Origin: Sphingobium psychrophilum
Lineage (GTDB): Bacteria > Pseudomonadota > Alphaproteobacteria > Sphingomonadales > Sphingomonadaceae
DNA: 64,000 nucleotides
Direction: 5' to 3'
Assembly: GCF_012927105.1 (NCBI RefSeq)
Contig: NZ_JABBFV010000002.1
Span: 293,951 to 357,950 of the forward strand
In this document: positions 9,268-17,826 of the stretch, in pieces
Position numbering within the stretch: the first letter of the stretch is position 1
Layout: each line of letters begins with the position of its first letter
Made by a program: the position numbers and the translations under genes
The notes under the pieces: model-generated
Database searches by the model: none
Seen by the model: only the letters and a program-made list of their open reading frames with translations
What the model was told of the DNA's origin: nothing

Positions 9268-9281
9268 TGCGATCAAACGCA
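9268..9281. promoter_or_regulatory. Possible LysR-type operator in the divergent promoter region
   Basis: The 101-base gap between the NUP copy 2 start and the LysR start contains TGCG-N6-CGCA, an interrupted dyad of the size and position usual for a LysR binding site controlling divergent genes. A TTGACC lies just before it at 9259-9264. It is assigned by symmetry only. Confidence 0.35.
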
Positions 9282-9320
9282 ATGAATCCTACGGAGTGTT
9301 GCAAAAATTAGGGTGGGTCC

Positions 9321-10253
9321 ATGCCGGCATTTTCGCGTTTTCTGCGCTACTTCATGGCGGTCGGCCGACTGGGGTCGATCCGTAAGGCGGCAGACGAACT
9401 CAATATCTCCGCGTCCGCCATCGACCGGCAGATTTTGAATGTGGAGGCGGACCTGGGGATGCCGCTGTTCGAACGGTTGCCAACCGGCCTGCGTCTGACC
9501 GCCGCCGGGGAAATCATGATGGCGGCGGGCGGGCGCTGGCAGAAAAATCTGTCCGACGTTCGCGCCCAGATAGAGGATCTGCGCGGCCTCAAGCGTGGCC
9601 ATGTCGACATCGCCATCATCGACGCGCTGGCGAAGGGCTATATCCCCGGCGCGATCCGCGCGATCCAGAGCCGCTATCCGGGCATCACCATTGGCGTGCG
9701 GGTGCTGGAAAACGACCGGGTGCGCGAAGCCATTGCCAGTGGCGAAGCGGATTTCGGCATATTGTTCGAACCGCAATCCTATCGCGACCTGACCGTGCGC
9801 TCCTTTGTCGAGGTCGTCCTGGGCTTCCTCACCCCCGCCGGCCACCCCTTTGGCGAGCAGCGCGAGGCCCGCTTTTCCGCCTGCGCCGGATCGCCATTGA
9901 TCGTCCCGGCCGAGCCGCTGGCGGTGTGCCAGCAGATCGCCGTGCTGGAAGGGACCAGCGGCCTCATGATCGAACCCGCCGCCAGTTCCGACAATATCCA
10001 GATGATCACCTCGCTGGTCATGCAGGGGGTCGGCATCGGCATATTGACCTCGCTCGACGTGATTACGGAGGTGCAGCGCGGCACCCTTTCCTTCACCCGC
10101 ATTTCCGATCCGATCCTGCGGCCGATGACGCTGGCGCTCTGCACCGCGGCGGCGCGCACCCCGTCTTACGCGGCGGGGATCGTCCTGGGCGAGATAGAGA
10201 GCGGCTTTGCGCAACTCAGCTATCCCGTCTCGATCGAGCGCGCCGACCTCTGA
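9321..10253 (+). CDS. LysR-family transcriptional regulator
   Basis: A 310-residue LysR-type regulator. The N-terminal winged helix-turn-helix lies at about residues 17-60 (SIRKAADELNISASAIDRQI, then DLGMPLFERLPTGLRLTAAG). The effector-binding domain begins at about residue 92 (KRGHVDIAIID). It diverges from the nucleoside run, the classic arrangement for a LysR activator of the neighbouring operon, so it probably responds to a purine intermediate. The first HTH residue pattern (SAIDRQI) matches regulators of the LysR type with ILNVEADLG rather than the more common LEEELG. The ATG at 9321 has only a weak ribosome site (GGGTGGG). Confidence 0.92.
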   Translation: MPAFSRFLRYFMAVGRLGSIRKAADELNISASAIDRQILNVEADLGMPLFERLPTGLRLTAAGEIMMAAGGRWQKNLSDVRAQIEDLRGLKRGHVDIAIIDALAKGYIPGAIRAIQSRYPGITIGVRVLENDRVREAIASGEADFGILFEPQSYRDLTVRSFVEVVLGFLTPAGHPFGEQREARFSACAGSPLIVPAEPLAVCQQIAVLEGTSGLMIEPAASSDNIQMITSLVMQGVGIGILTSLDVITEVQRGTLSFTRISDPILRPMTLALCTAAARTPSYAAGIVLGEIESGFAQLSYPVSIERADL

Positions 10254-10300
10254 TCCGCGTTACCGCCGATTGCCCCCTTGGCGCGGGCGGGATAATCGGC

Positions 10301-10870
10301 ATGCTCATGTCCATTCCCGGCCAACTGGATTCGCTTTTCATGAGCAGCACCGCTGAACCCGAACTTTTCTACATCGGCTATGACGCCTTCCTCGCCGACG
10401 TACAGACCGTCGCGCGCCAGGTGGGGGAGGGCGACTGGACGCCCGACTTCATCATCGGCATCGGCCGCGGCGGGCTGGTCCCGGCGGTCTATATCTCGCA
10501 CCAGCTCAAACTGCCGATGCTCTCGATCGACCATAGCAGCAAGGTGCCCGGCTTTGCCGACGAACTGCTGGGCAAGGTCGCGGCCAAGAGCGCGGCAGGA
10601 GTGAAGCTGCTGTTCGTCGACGACATCAACGACAGCGGCGGCACGATCGACTATATTCGCCGCCTGCTGGCCGACAATCGCTGCGACGCCGGCAACCTGC
10701 GCTTCGCGGTGCTGATGTCCAACAGCCGGTCGCGCCAGACGGTCGATTATTGGGCGAGCATGATCGATCGCGACAGCGACAAGCGCTGGTTCGTCTTTCC
10801 CTGGGAATCGGTCGGCGCCAGCGACGACATCGTGGAGGAGGCGCTGTCCGTGCCTGAGCGCCTGTCCTGA
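10301..10870 (+). CDS. Purine-type phosphoribosyltransferase
   Basis: A type I phosphoribosyltransferase of 189 residues, or 176 if the ATG at 10340 is used. The PRPP-binding loop is clear (LLFVDDINDSGGTI), and the upstream IIGIGRGGLVPA stretch is the other conserved nucleotide-binding loop. Similar stand-alone proteins are annotated as xanthine or hypoxanthine phosphoribosyltransferases, which convert a free base plus PRPP into the mononucleotide. Its place between the nucleoside-uptake run and the catabolic run fits base salvage. Three in-frame ATGs (10301, 10307, 10340) compete; conservation begins near the last. It starts 47 bases after the LysR stop, on the same strand. Confidence 0.85.
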   Translation: MLMSIPGQLDSLFMSSTAEPELFYIGYDAFLADVQTVARQVGEGDWTPDFIIGIGRGGLVPAVYISHQLKLPMLSIDHSSKVPGFADELLGKVAAKSAAGVKLLFVDDINDSGGTIDYIRRLLADNRCDAGNLRFAVLMSNSRSRQTVDYWASMIDRDSDKRWFVFPWESVGASDDIVEEALSVPERLS

Positions 10871-10899
10871 GCGGGGATAAGAGCGGCCGCGACGGGCGG

Positions 10900-11478
10900 A
10901 TGCGGATCTGCGTGTTCCTTGGCTCCTCGCCGGGGCGGCTGCCCGTCTATCGAGAAGCGGCGGAGCAGTTCGGGACATTGCTGGCGCAGCGCGGCATCGG
11001 CCTGGTCTATGGCGGCGGCACCGTCGGCTTGATGGGCGTGGTCGCCGATGCGGCCTGCGCTGCGGGCGGCGAGGTGATCGGCGTCATCCCCGAAGCGCTA
11101 CGCGCCCGCGAACATGACCATCAGGGGATCAGCGAACTGCATGTCGTTCAGACCATGCATGAGCGCAAGGCGCTGATGGCCAAGCTGGCGGACGGATTCG
11201 TGACGCTGCCCGGCGGCATCGGCACCTTTGAAGAGATGTTCGAGGCCTGGTGCTGGTCGCAACTGGGCTATCATGAAAAGCCGGTGGGGATGCTGGACGT
11301 CAACGGCTTCTACAGCGGCATGTCGGGCTTTATCGATCATGTCGTGGCGGAAGGGTTCCTGAAGCCCGAACATCGCGCCATGCTGCTGATCGAGCGCGAT
11401 CCCGAACTGATGCTTGATCGCATCGCCCAATATCTGCCGCCCCGGACTGAACATTGGCTGGGCGACGGTGATGTTTAG
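10900..11478 (+). CDS. LOG-family nucleotide 5'-monophosphate phosphoribohydrolase
   Basis: A 192-residue Rossmann-fold protein of the TIGR00730/LOG family, once misnamed lysine decarboxylase. The signature LPGGIGTFEEMFEAW and the N-terminal GGGTVGLMG are both present. Members hydrolyse AMP or cytokinin riboside monophosphates to the free base and ribose 5-phosphate. Release of adenine would feed the adenine deaminase encoded just downstream on the opposite strand. It follows the phosphoribosyltransferase by 29 bases and is probably co-transcribed with it. Substrate choice cannot be told from sequence. Confidence 0.88.
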   Translation: MRICVFLGSSPGRLPVYREAAEQFGTLLAQRGIGLVYGGGTVGLMGVVADAACAAGGEVIGVIPEALRAREHDHQGISELHVVQTMHERKALMAKLADGFVTLPGGIGTFEEMFEAWCWSQLGYHEKPVGMLDVNGFYSGMSGFIDHVVAEGFLKPEHRAMLLIERDPELMLDRIAQYLPPRTEHWLGDGDV

Positions 11479-11484
11479 GTAAGC

Positions 11485-11510
11485 CCTGCTCCGGCCTTCG
11501 CCGGAGCAGG
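11485..11510. terminator. Bidirectional hairpin between convergent genes
   Basis: A perfect 11-base inverted repeat (CCTGCTCCGGC, loop CTTC, GCCGGAGCAGG) lies in the 45-base gap between the convergent LOG and adenine deaminase genes. No long T-run follows on either side. It probably ends or processes both transcripts. The sequence resembles short palindromes repeated in many sphingomonad genomes. Confidence 0.6.
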
Positions 11511-11523
11511 ACAGCGTGCGATT

Positions 11524-12540
11524 TTAAGCCTGTTCTGCCAGATAGTCGTCCAGCCGGGCCAGATGCGCCGCCACGGCCTCTGCCGGCAGGAACGAGCCGG
11601 TAAAGCTGTTGCGCGCCAATGTCGCCAGTTGACCCCGGTCCAGCCCGCGTGCCCCCGCGACCGCCCGATAATTGTCAGCGACATAGCCGCCGAAATAAGC
11701 GGGGTCGTCCGAATTGATGGTCGCTTTCAGGCCCAGCGTCAGCATGCGGTCGATCGGATGATCTTCGATCGCATCGATCACGCAGAGCTTGAGGTTGGAA
11801 AGCGGGCAGACGGTCAGCGTCATGCCGTCGCGCGCCAGCCGTTCGACGAGCGCAGCATCTTCCAGCGCCCGGTTGCCATGGTCGATGCGGTCGACTTTCA
11901 GCAAATCGAGCGCTTGCATCACATAGGCGGGCGGCCCCTCCTCCCCCGCATGGGCGACCAGGCGGAGGCCCTTCTCCCGCGCCGTGGCGAACACGCGCGC
12001 GAATTTCTCAGGCGGGTGGCCCATTTCCGAGGAATCGAGTCCGACCGCTGCAATCCGGTCCAGCCAGGGTTCGGCTTCCGCCAGCGTCGCAACGGCGTCC
12101 TCCTCGCTCAGGTGGCGCAGGAAGCTCAGGATCAGCAGGCTGGTCATACCATGCCGCGCCTCCGCTTCTGCGCGAGCGGAGAGCAGTCCTTCGATCACCT
12201 CGGCAAAGGGGATGCCCCGCGCGGTATGCGTCTGCGGATCGAACATGATTTCGGCATGGACGACGCCGTCTGCCGCCGCGCGATCGAAATAGGCGGCGGC
12301 GAGGTCGTGGAAATCCTGCCGCGTCCGTAACACGTCTGCCCCGGCATAATAGATGTCGAGGAAATCCTGCAAATTGCCGAACGCATAGGCGGCGCGCACC
12401 GCCTCCACATCCGCATAAGGGATGGCGACGCCATTGCGCCGGGCGAGGGCGAACATCAGTTCCGGCTCCAGGCTACCCTCGATATGGAGATGGAGTTCGG
12501 CCTTGGGCAGGCCAGTGATAAAGGCGTCGAGATCGATCAT
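11524..12540 (-). CDS. Adenine deaminase of the adenosine-deaminase-like type
   Basis: A 338-residue cytosolic amidohydrolase. Metal ligands H17 and H19 lie in [27 protein letters not shown] and [10 protein letters not shown] are the other active-site stretches. The segment [20 protein letters not shown] with [11 protein letters not shown] resembles the adenine-specific subgroup (Pseudomonas PA0148 type and fungal Aah1) rather than true adenosine deaminase. The expected reaction is adenine to hypoxanthine, feeding xanthine dehydrogenase. The start at 12540 is chosen where homology begins; an upstream in-frame start would add a non-conserved 14 residues. It is the last gene of the purine catabolic run. 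Adenosine as substrate is not excluded. Confidence 0.85.
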   Translation of the reverse strand: MIDLDAFITGLPKAELHLHIEGSLEPELMFALARRNGVAIPYADVEAVRAAYAFGNLQDFLDIYYAGADVLRTRQDFHDLAAAYFDRAAADGVVHAEIMFDPQTHTARGIPFAEVIEGLLSARAEAEARHGMTSLLILSFLRHLSEEDAVATLAEAEPWLDRIAAVGLDSSEMGHPPEKFARVFATAREKGLRLVAHAGEEGPPAYVMQALDLLKVDRIDHGNRALEDAALVERLARDGMTLTVCPLSNLKLCVIDAIEDHPIDRMLTLGLKATINSDDPAYFGGYVADNYRAVAGARGLDRGQLATLARNSFTGSFLPAEAVAAHLARLDDYLAEQA

Positions 12541-12615
12541 GGCCCCGACTCTAGGCGGGCACGCCGCCGCCCGCAAATGCAATCCCGGCGACGGCGTGTT
12601 GCCGCAATGCGCGCA

Positions 12616-13312
12616 TCAATGGATCGACCGCACCCAATCCGGCAAATCGCCTAGCCGGTCCAGCAGGCGGAAGCGCGCATGGTCATCGGGCACCCGGCCC
12701 ATTTCATGCGCCCACGCACCGTCCTGCGGGATATACGCCGCCCAGGCCCCCGCCTCCAGCGCGGGGTTGATATCCGACCGCAGCGAATCGCCGGCCATCA
12801 CCGCCTGGTCCCCCCGCAACGCCATATTGGGCGAAGATTCGGGTGAAGGTGTCCGGCGTCTTGTCGCTGACGATTTCGATCCCGCTGAACAGGTCGCCCA
12901 GCCCGGACGCCGCCAGCTTGCTCTCCTGGTGCAGCAGGTCACCTTTCGTCACCAGCACGACCTCGCCCAGATGCGACAACGCCTCCAGCGTCTCCAGCAC
13001 ATCGTCGAACAATTCGACCGGATGGGCGAGCAGGGTGCGCCCGGCGGCCAGGATATCGGATACCAGCGACTTGGACAGATTGTCGCCCGCCAGGTCCACG
13101 GCCGTCTCGATCATCGACAAAGTGAAGCCCTTGGCCCCATAGCCATAAAGTTTGAGGTTGCGCGTTTCGCACGCGATCAACCGGTCGCGAGTGACATGAT
13201 CGTCGGCGAAGGGCTGCAACATCGCCACCAGCGCTTCTTCGGTGGCATTGAAATGGCGCATATTGTGCCAGAGCGTGTCGTCGGCATCGAGGCAGATAAG
13301 CTTGATCGTCAT
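12616..13312 (-). pseudogene. HAD-family hydrolase, frameshifted in a six-base C run
   Basis: The 5' part encodes a haloacid-dehalogenase-like hydrolase: nucleophile motif LICLDADDTLW with D9 and D11 after the ATG at 13312, then a helical cap and the VLVTKGD motif. The reading frame fails at 12810-12815, a run of six C (G on the coding strand). Removing one base restores GDSLRSDINPALEAG, the conserved acidic HAD motif, and the frame continues to a stop at 12616, giving about 232 residues. Downstream of the shift the uncorrected frame turns into glycine/arginine-rich nonsense. This is either a real phase-variable or decayed gene, or a sequencing error in the homopolymer. It lies 10 bases after guaD. 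Substrate unknown, perhaps a nucleotide. Confidence 0.8.
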
Positions 13313-13322
13313 CGTCTTTCCA

Positions 13323-14603
13323 TCATGCGCAGTCGACGCGCCGCCCCATGATATAGGTGCCCGCGACGGCCCGGTCATCGCCCAATATCTGCAACGCGAA
13401 CAGTCGTTCGGCAAGGTCCGCGTCGGCGGTACGCCGCGCCAGCAGCGGCGTAGCGGCAGGGTCCAGCACCACGAAATCGGCCTCCTGCCCTGGCAGCAAT
13501 CCGCCGACCTTATCGCCGATATGCAGCAGCGCCGCGCTGCCCGCCGTGGCCAGATACAGCGCGCGAAACGGATCGAGCCGATGCCCGCGCATCAGCGCCG
13601 CCTGATAGGCGATCCCGGCGGTGTACAGCATCGAGAAGCTGGTGCCTGCCCCGACATCGGTGCCAAGGCCCAGTTTTATCCCATGCCGCGCCGCTTGGCT
13701 GAAATCGAAAAAGCCCGACCCCAGAAACAGGTTGGAGGTCGGGCAGACCGCGATCCCCGCGCCGCTCTCCCCCATCCGGGCGCAGGCGCGGTCGGACAGA
13801 TGGATGCCGTGGGCGAAGACCGACCGCGCGCCCACCAGCCCGAAACGGTCATAGGCGTCCAGATAGTCGGCCGCGTCGAGGAAACGCGCCGCCACCGCCG
13901 CACATTCGCGTTCATTCTCGGCCAGATGGGTGTGCAGCAGCACATCTGGATGCGTCGCCAGCAGCGCGCCTGCGATATGCAGCTGCGTATCGGACGAGGT
14001 CAGCGCGAAACGCGGCGTCACGGCGTAACCCAGCCGCCCCTTGCCGCGCCACCGGCCGATCAGCGCCTCGCTCTCGGTACGTGCCGTTTCCGGCGTGTCG
14101 GCCAGCCCCTCCGGTCCCAAATCCATCAGCACTTTGCCGGAAATTATCCGCATATTCCGGGCAAGCGCCGCGTCGAACAGCGCATCGACCGAATGGGCAT
14201 GGACGGTGGGAAAGACCAGGGCGCTGGTGGTGCCGTTCCGCAGCAGTTCGTCCAGAAACAGCCCGGCGACCAGGTCGGCATGGCTGCGGTCGGCGAAGGC
14301 TTTTTCCGCCGGAAAGATATGGCGATCAAGCCAGTCGAGCAGTTGTTCGCCATGCGAGGCGATCCGGTCCATCTGCGGATAATGGACATGGGCGTCGATG
14401 AAGCCCGGCACGATCAGTCCCGGCAGCGTCTCGACCGGCACATCGGCATGAACCGGCGCGAGGTCGGCATAGGCGCCGCGCGCGACGATGATGCCATCCT
14501 CCACCACCAGCAGTCCGTCCGGCTCATGCCGCACGGCGTCGGGACAGATCAGAGGATCATGCGCCACCGACAGGATGTCGCCGCGAAAGGCCCGGATAGT
14601 CAT
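13323..14603 (-). CDS. guaD: Guanine deaminase
   Basis: A 426-residue amidohydrolase-superfamily enzyme that hydrolyses guanine to xanthine and ammonia. H72 and H74 lie in PGFIDAHVHYPQMDRIAS, the guanine-deaminase form of the metal-binding motif, followed by LLDWLDRHIFPAEKAF. The later motifs LHTHLAEN, HGIHLSD and LGLGTDVGAGTSFSM are also as in GuaD. The length is normal for the family. Its ATG overlaps the xdhC stop (ATGA). Xanthine produced here is the substrate of the XdhAB enzyme encoded immediately upstream in the same run. Confidence 0.95.
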   Translation of the reverse strand: MTIRAFRGDILSVAHDPLICPDAVRHEPDGLLVVEDGIIVARGAYADLAPVHADVPVETLPGLIVPGFIDAHVHYPQMDRIASHGEQLLDWLDRHIFPAEKAFADRSHADLVAGLFLDELLRNGTTSALVFPTVHAHSVDALFDAALARNMRIISGKVLMDLGPEGLADTPETARTESEALIGRWRGKGRLGYAVTPRFALTSSDTQLHIAGALLATHPDVLLHTHLAENERECAAVAARFLDAADYLDAYDRFGLVGARSVFAHGIHLSDRACARMGESGAGIAVCPTSNLFLGSGFFDFSQAARHGIKLGLGTDVGAGTSFSMLYTAGIAYQAALMRGHRLDPFRALYLATAGSAALLHIGDKVGGLLPGQEADFVVLDPAATPLLARRTADADLAERLFALQILGDDRAVAGTYIMGRRVDCA

Positions 14604-15520
14604 GGCCGCTCCAGTTGCAACAATTGGGCCAGCGCGGCGATGGCGATCACATCCGGTTCCTTGCCGGCCACGCCACTGATGCCTATCGGGCAGGTCAGCC
14701 GCGCACGCGCCGTTTGCGAAACGCCGTCGCGCTCCAGCCGACTATGGAAGCGCGCACGCTTGGTCTGCGATCCGATGAGGCCCACAAAGGCGATCGGTCC
14801 CCGCTCCAGCGCTGCTCGGGTCAGCCGATAGTCGAGCGCATGGTCATGGGTCAGGATCAGCATCGCGGCGTCATCGGGCGCTTCAGTCACACATTGCGCG
14901 ATCGCATCCTCCGGCACGATGGCGACGCCGTCGATCGTCTCGAACAAGGGCCGCGTGTCGAACCAGGCGAGGCGTAGCGGCAGCGCCTGTGCATGGCGCG
15001 CGATCGCCTGGCCGACATGGCCCGCGCCGAACAGATAGAGCGGGCGGCGGCGCTGGCCGATCATCTCGGCAAAGGTCGCGCCCTCCCGCGGCCGGTCGCC
15101 CCGCGCGGACAGCGGGGTCGGTGTGGCCTTCGCGCTGACATGGCGCTCGATCCGGATCGGCGTCAGGGTCGATACCAGCACCCGTTCCTCCGCTGCATCG
15201 GCCAGCCAGTCGAGCGCAGCGGGATCGACATGCTCGATCAGCAACCGCACCCGCCCGCCGCAGCATTGGCCGAGCAACGGGCCAAGCGGATAATCCTGCA
15301 CCCGCCAGCTGCCCGGCGGCAGCGCCAATATGATGTGCGCCTGCTCGATTGCGCGGTGCTCCAATTGACCACCGCCGATCGTCCCGAACAGCCGGTCGGC
15401 GCTCACCAGCATTCGCGTGCCCGCGCCCCGCGGCGCCGACCCCTCGCTCGCCAGTATGCTGACCAGAGCAGCCGGTTCGCTCGACGCCACCTCCTTCATC
15501 CATGCCAGCCAGTCGCTCAT
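14600..15520 (-). CDS. xdhC: Xanthine dehydrogenase accessory protein XdhC
   Basis: A 306-residue chaperone that sulfurates and delivers the molybdenum cofactor to XdhB. An N-terminal XdhC/CoxI domain (VSILASEGSAPRGAGTRMLV, then GTIGGGQLEH) and a CC-containing GQCCGG stretch are followed by a C-terminal Rossmann domain with LYLFGAGHVGQAI. The ATG at 15520 overlaps the xdhB stop as ATGA. An upstream in-frame start would lie inside xdhB and is not supported. It is not part of the final enzyme. Confidence 0.93.
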   Translation of the reverse strand: MSDWLAWMKEVASSEPAALVSILASEGSAPRGAGTRMLVSADRLFGTIGGGQLEHRAIEQAHIILALPPGSWRVQDYPLGPLLGQCCGGRVRLLIEHVDPAALDWLADAAEERVLVSTLTPIRIERHVSAKATPTPLSARGDRPREGATFAEMIGQRRRPLYLFGAGHVGQAIARHAQALPLRLAWFDTRPLFETIDGVAIVPEDAIAQCVTEAPDDAAMLILTHDHALDYRLTRAALERGPIAFVGLIGSQTKRARFHSRLERDGVSQTARARLTCPIGISGVAGKEPDVIAIAALAQLLQLERP

Positions 15521-17826
15521 GCGGCGCGATGGTCCGCGATGGCGCGCAATATCCGTTCGGGCGTGGCTGGTGCATCCAGCGGGGGCAAAGCGCGCTTGTC
15601 CGGCGCGACGGCGGCGATCGCCTGATGAAGCGCGGAAAAGACCGAAATCGCCAGCATGAAGGGCGGCTCGCCCACCGCCTTGGACCGGTTGATCGTCGGC
15701 TGCACATTCTCCCCGTCCCACAGCTGGATCGACAGATGGCGCGGCCGGTCCGACGCGGTCGGGATCTTGTAGGTTGCGGGCGAATGGGTCAGCAGCCGGC
15801 CCTTGTCATCCCACACGAGTTCCTCGGTGGTGAGCCATCCCTGGCCTTGCAGGAAGCCGCCCTCGATCTGGCCGATGTCGATCACCGGGTTCAGCGATTT
15901 GCCGACATCATGCAGGATATCGACCGCCAGCACCCGATGCTCGCCGGTCAGCGTGTCGATCGCCACCTCCGCCACCGCTGCGCCATAGGCGAAATAGTAA
16001 AAAGGCCGCCCCTTATGTGCGGCGCGGTCATAAGCGATGTCGGGCGTGGCGTAATAGCCGGTCGAGGAGAGCGAGATGCGGCCCATATGCGCCTTGCGGC
16101 AGAGGTCGCCGAAGCCCATCCATTCCGTCCCAATCTGCACCGCACCGTCCGAGAAACGCACGGCTTTCTCTCCGCAACCAAAGCTGCGCGCAGCGAAGGC
16201 AGTCAGCCGGTCGCGGATCGTCATCGCGGCGTTGTAGGCCGCCATGCCATTCAAATCCGCGCCCGACGACGCCGCCGTCGCGGAGGTATTGGGCACCTTG
16301 TCCGTCCGCGTCGCGGTGATCCGCACCTGTCCCACTGGCACGGCGAACACATCGGCCACCACCTGCGCCACCTTGATATAGAGACCCTGCCCCATCTCGG
16401 TGCCGCCATGATTGATCTGGATGCTGCCGTCGGCATAGACATGGACCAGCGCGCCGGCCTGGTTGAGATGCGTGGTGGTGAAACTGATGCCGAATTTCAC
16501 CGGGGTTAGCGCGATCCCTTTCTTCAACACCGGATTGCGCGCGTTGAACGCGGCGATCGCCTGCCGCCGTGCGTCATAGCGGGCGTCCGCGCGCAACCGG
16601 GCGATCAGCTGGGGCGCTATATTGTCCGTCAATTGCATGTCATAAGGCGTCACATCGCGGCCGGGGCCATAGAGATTGGCAATCCGCACATCGATCGGAT
16701 CGATCCCCAGATGCGCGGCGACATCGTCCATGATCCGCTCAATCGCCAGCATTCCCTGCGGCCCGCCAAAGCCGCGAAAGGCGGTGGCGGACACGGTATG
16801 GGTTTTTAGACGTTCCGAAATGATCTCGATCGCGGGCAGATGATAGCAATTGTCGGCATGGAACATCGCCCGGTCGTTGATCGCGGGGGAGAGGTCGACG
16901 GTCGCGCCGCAGCGGGAAGCGAGCCGCAGCTTGAGCGCCAGTACGCGGCCCTGTGCGTCAAAGCCCGTCTCATAATCGACCCGGAAATCATGCCGCTTGC
17001 CGGTCATCACCATGTCGTCGTCGCGGTCGCAGCGGAACTTGGCGGGGCGTCCCGTCTTGTCCGCGACCAGGGCGGCGGCAGCGGCGAAGAGGGCGGCCTG
17101 TGTTTCCTTGCCCCCGAACGCGCCGCCCATGCGCCGCACCTCGACCGTCACGTCGGCGGAACGGCGACAGAGCATATGCGCGACCAGATGCTGCACTTCG
17201 CTGGGATGCTGGGTGGAGGACAGGACATGCATCTGTCCATCCTCACCCGGCGTCGCGATCGCGACCTGGCCCTCCAGATAGAAATGATCCTGCCCGCCCA
17301 TGTCGAAGCCACCGGTCAGACGATGGGGCGCCTGCGCCAGCGCGGCGGCGGCGTCGCCCCGCGCCATGCGCTGGGTCGGCTCGATCAACGACGCGGCAGC
17401 GCGGGCATCGGCGATCGTCAGATGCGCGGGCAAGGGTTCATAAGCGATCTCGCCCAGCCGCGCCGCCTGCCGCGCGGCGCGCTGGCTGGTCGCAGCGACC
17501 AGGAAGATGGGCTGGCCGACGCAGATGACCTCGCCATCCGCAAGCAGTCGATCGTCGCCAGCGACCGGGCTGACGTCGTTCGCGCCGGAAATGTCGGCGG
17601 CGGTATAGACCGCGACCACGCCCGGCGCGGCGCGCACGGCGGCCAGGTCGATCGCCGTGATCCGCGCATGGGCCTCCTTGCTTTGACCGAAGGCCAGGTG
17701 CAGCATCGCCGCCGGTTCGGGCAGGTCGTCGGCATAGCGGGCAAGGCCGCTCACATGCAGCGCCGCGCTGTCATGCGGGTTGGATGGTTTCGTGCATGCC
17801 AACAAGCCGGGATCGCGTTCAGCCAT
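15517..17826 (-). CDS. xdhB: Xanthine dehydrogenase molybdopterin-binding subunit
   Basis: The 769-residue large subunit that oxidises hypoxanthine to xanthine and xanthine to urate at a molybdenum centre. Family hallmarks are GGAFGGKETQ, AFRGFGGPQG with R351 (equivalent to the substrate-binding arginine of bovine enzyme) and KAVGEPPFML with E720 (the catalytic glutamate). It overlaps the xdhA stop by eight bases, and the ATG at 17826 is where family homology starts. The Rhodobacter-type two-subunit architecture with XdhA carrying FeS and FAD domains is expected, assembled with the help of XdhC. Confidence 0.95.
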   Translation of the reverse strand: MAERDPGLLACTKPSNPHDSAALHVSGLARYADDLPEPAAMLHLAFGQSKEAHARITAIDLAAVRAAPGVVAVYTAADISGANDVSPVAGDDRLLADGEVICVGQPIFLVAATSQRAARQAARLGEIAYEPLPAHLTIADARAAASLIEPTQRMARGDAAAALAQAPHRLTGGFDMGGQDHFYLEGQVAIATPGEDGQMHVLSSTQHPSEVQHLVAHMLCRRSADVTVEVRRMGGAFGGKETQAALFAAAAALVADKTGRPAKFRCDRDDDMVMTGKRHDFRVDYETGFDAQGRVLALKLRLASRCGATVDLSPAINDRAMFHADNCYHLPAIEIISERLKTHTVSATAFRGFGGPQGMLAIERIMDDVAAHLGIDPIDVRIANLYGPGRDVTPYDMQLTDNIAPQLIARLRADARYDARRQAIAAFNARNPVLKKGIALTPVKFGISFTTTHLNQAGALVHVYADGSIQINHGGTEMGQGLYIKVAQVVADVFAVPVGQVRITATRTDKVPNTSATAASSGADLNGMAAYNAAMTIRDRLTAFAARSFGCGEKAVRFSDGAVQIGTEWMGFGDLCRKAHMGRISLSSTGYYATPDIAYDRAAHKGRPFYYFAYGAAVAEVAIDTLTGEHRVLAVDILHDVGKSLNPVIDIGQIEGGFLQGQGWLTTEELVWDDKGRLLTHSPATYKIPTASDRPRHLSIQLWDGENVQPTINRSKAVGEPPFMLAISVFSALHQAIAAVAPDKRALPPLDAPATPERILRAIADHRAA

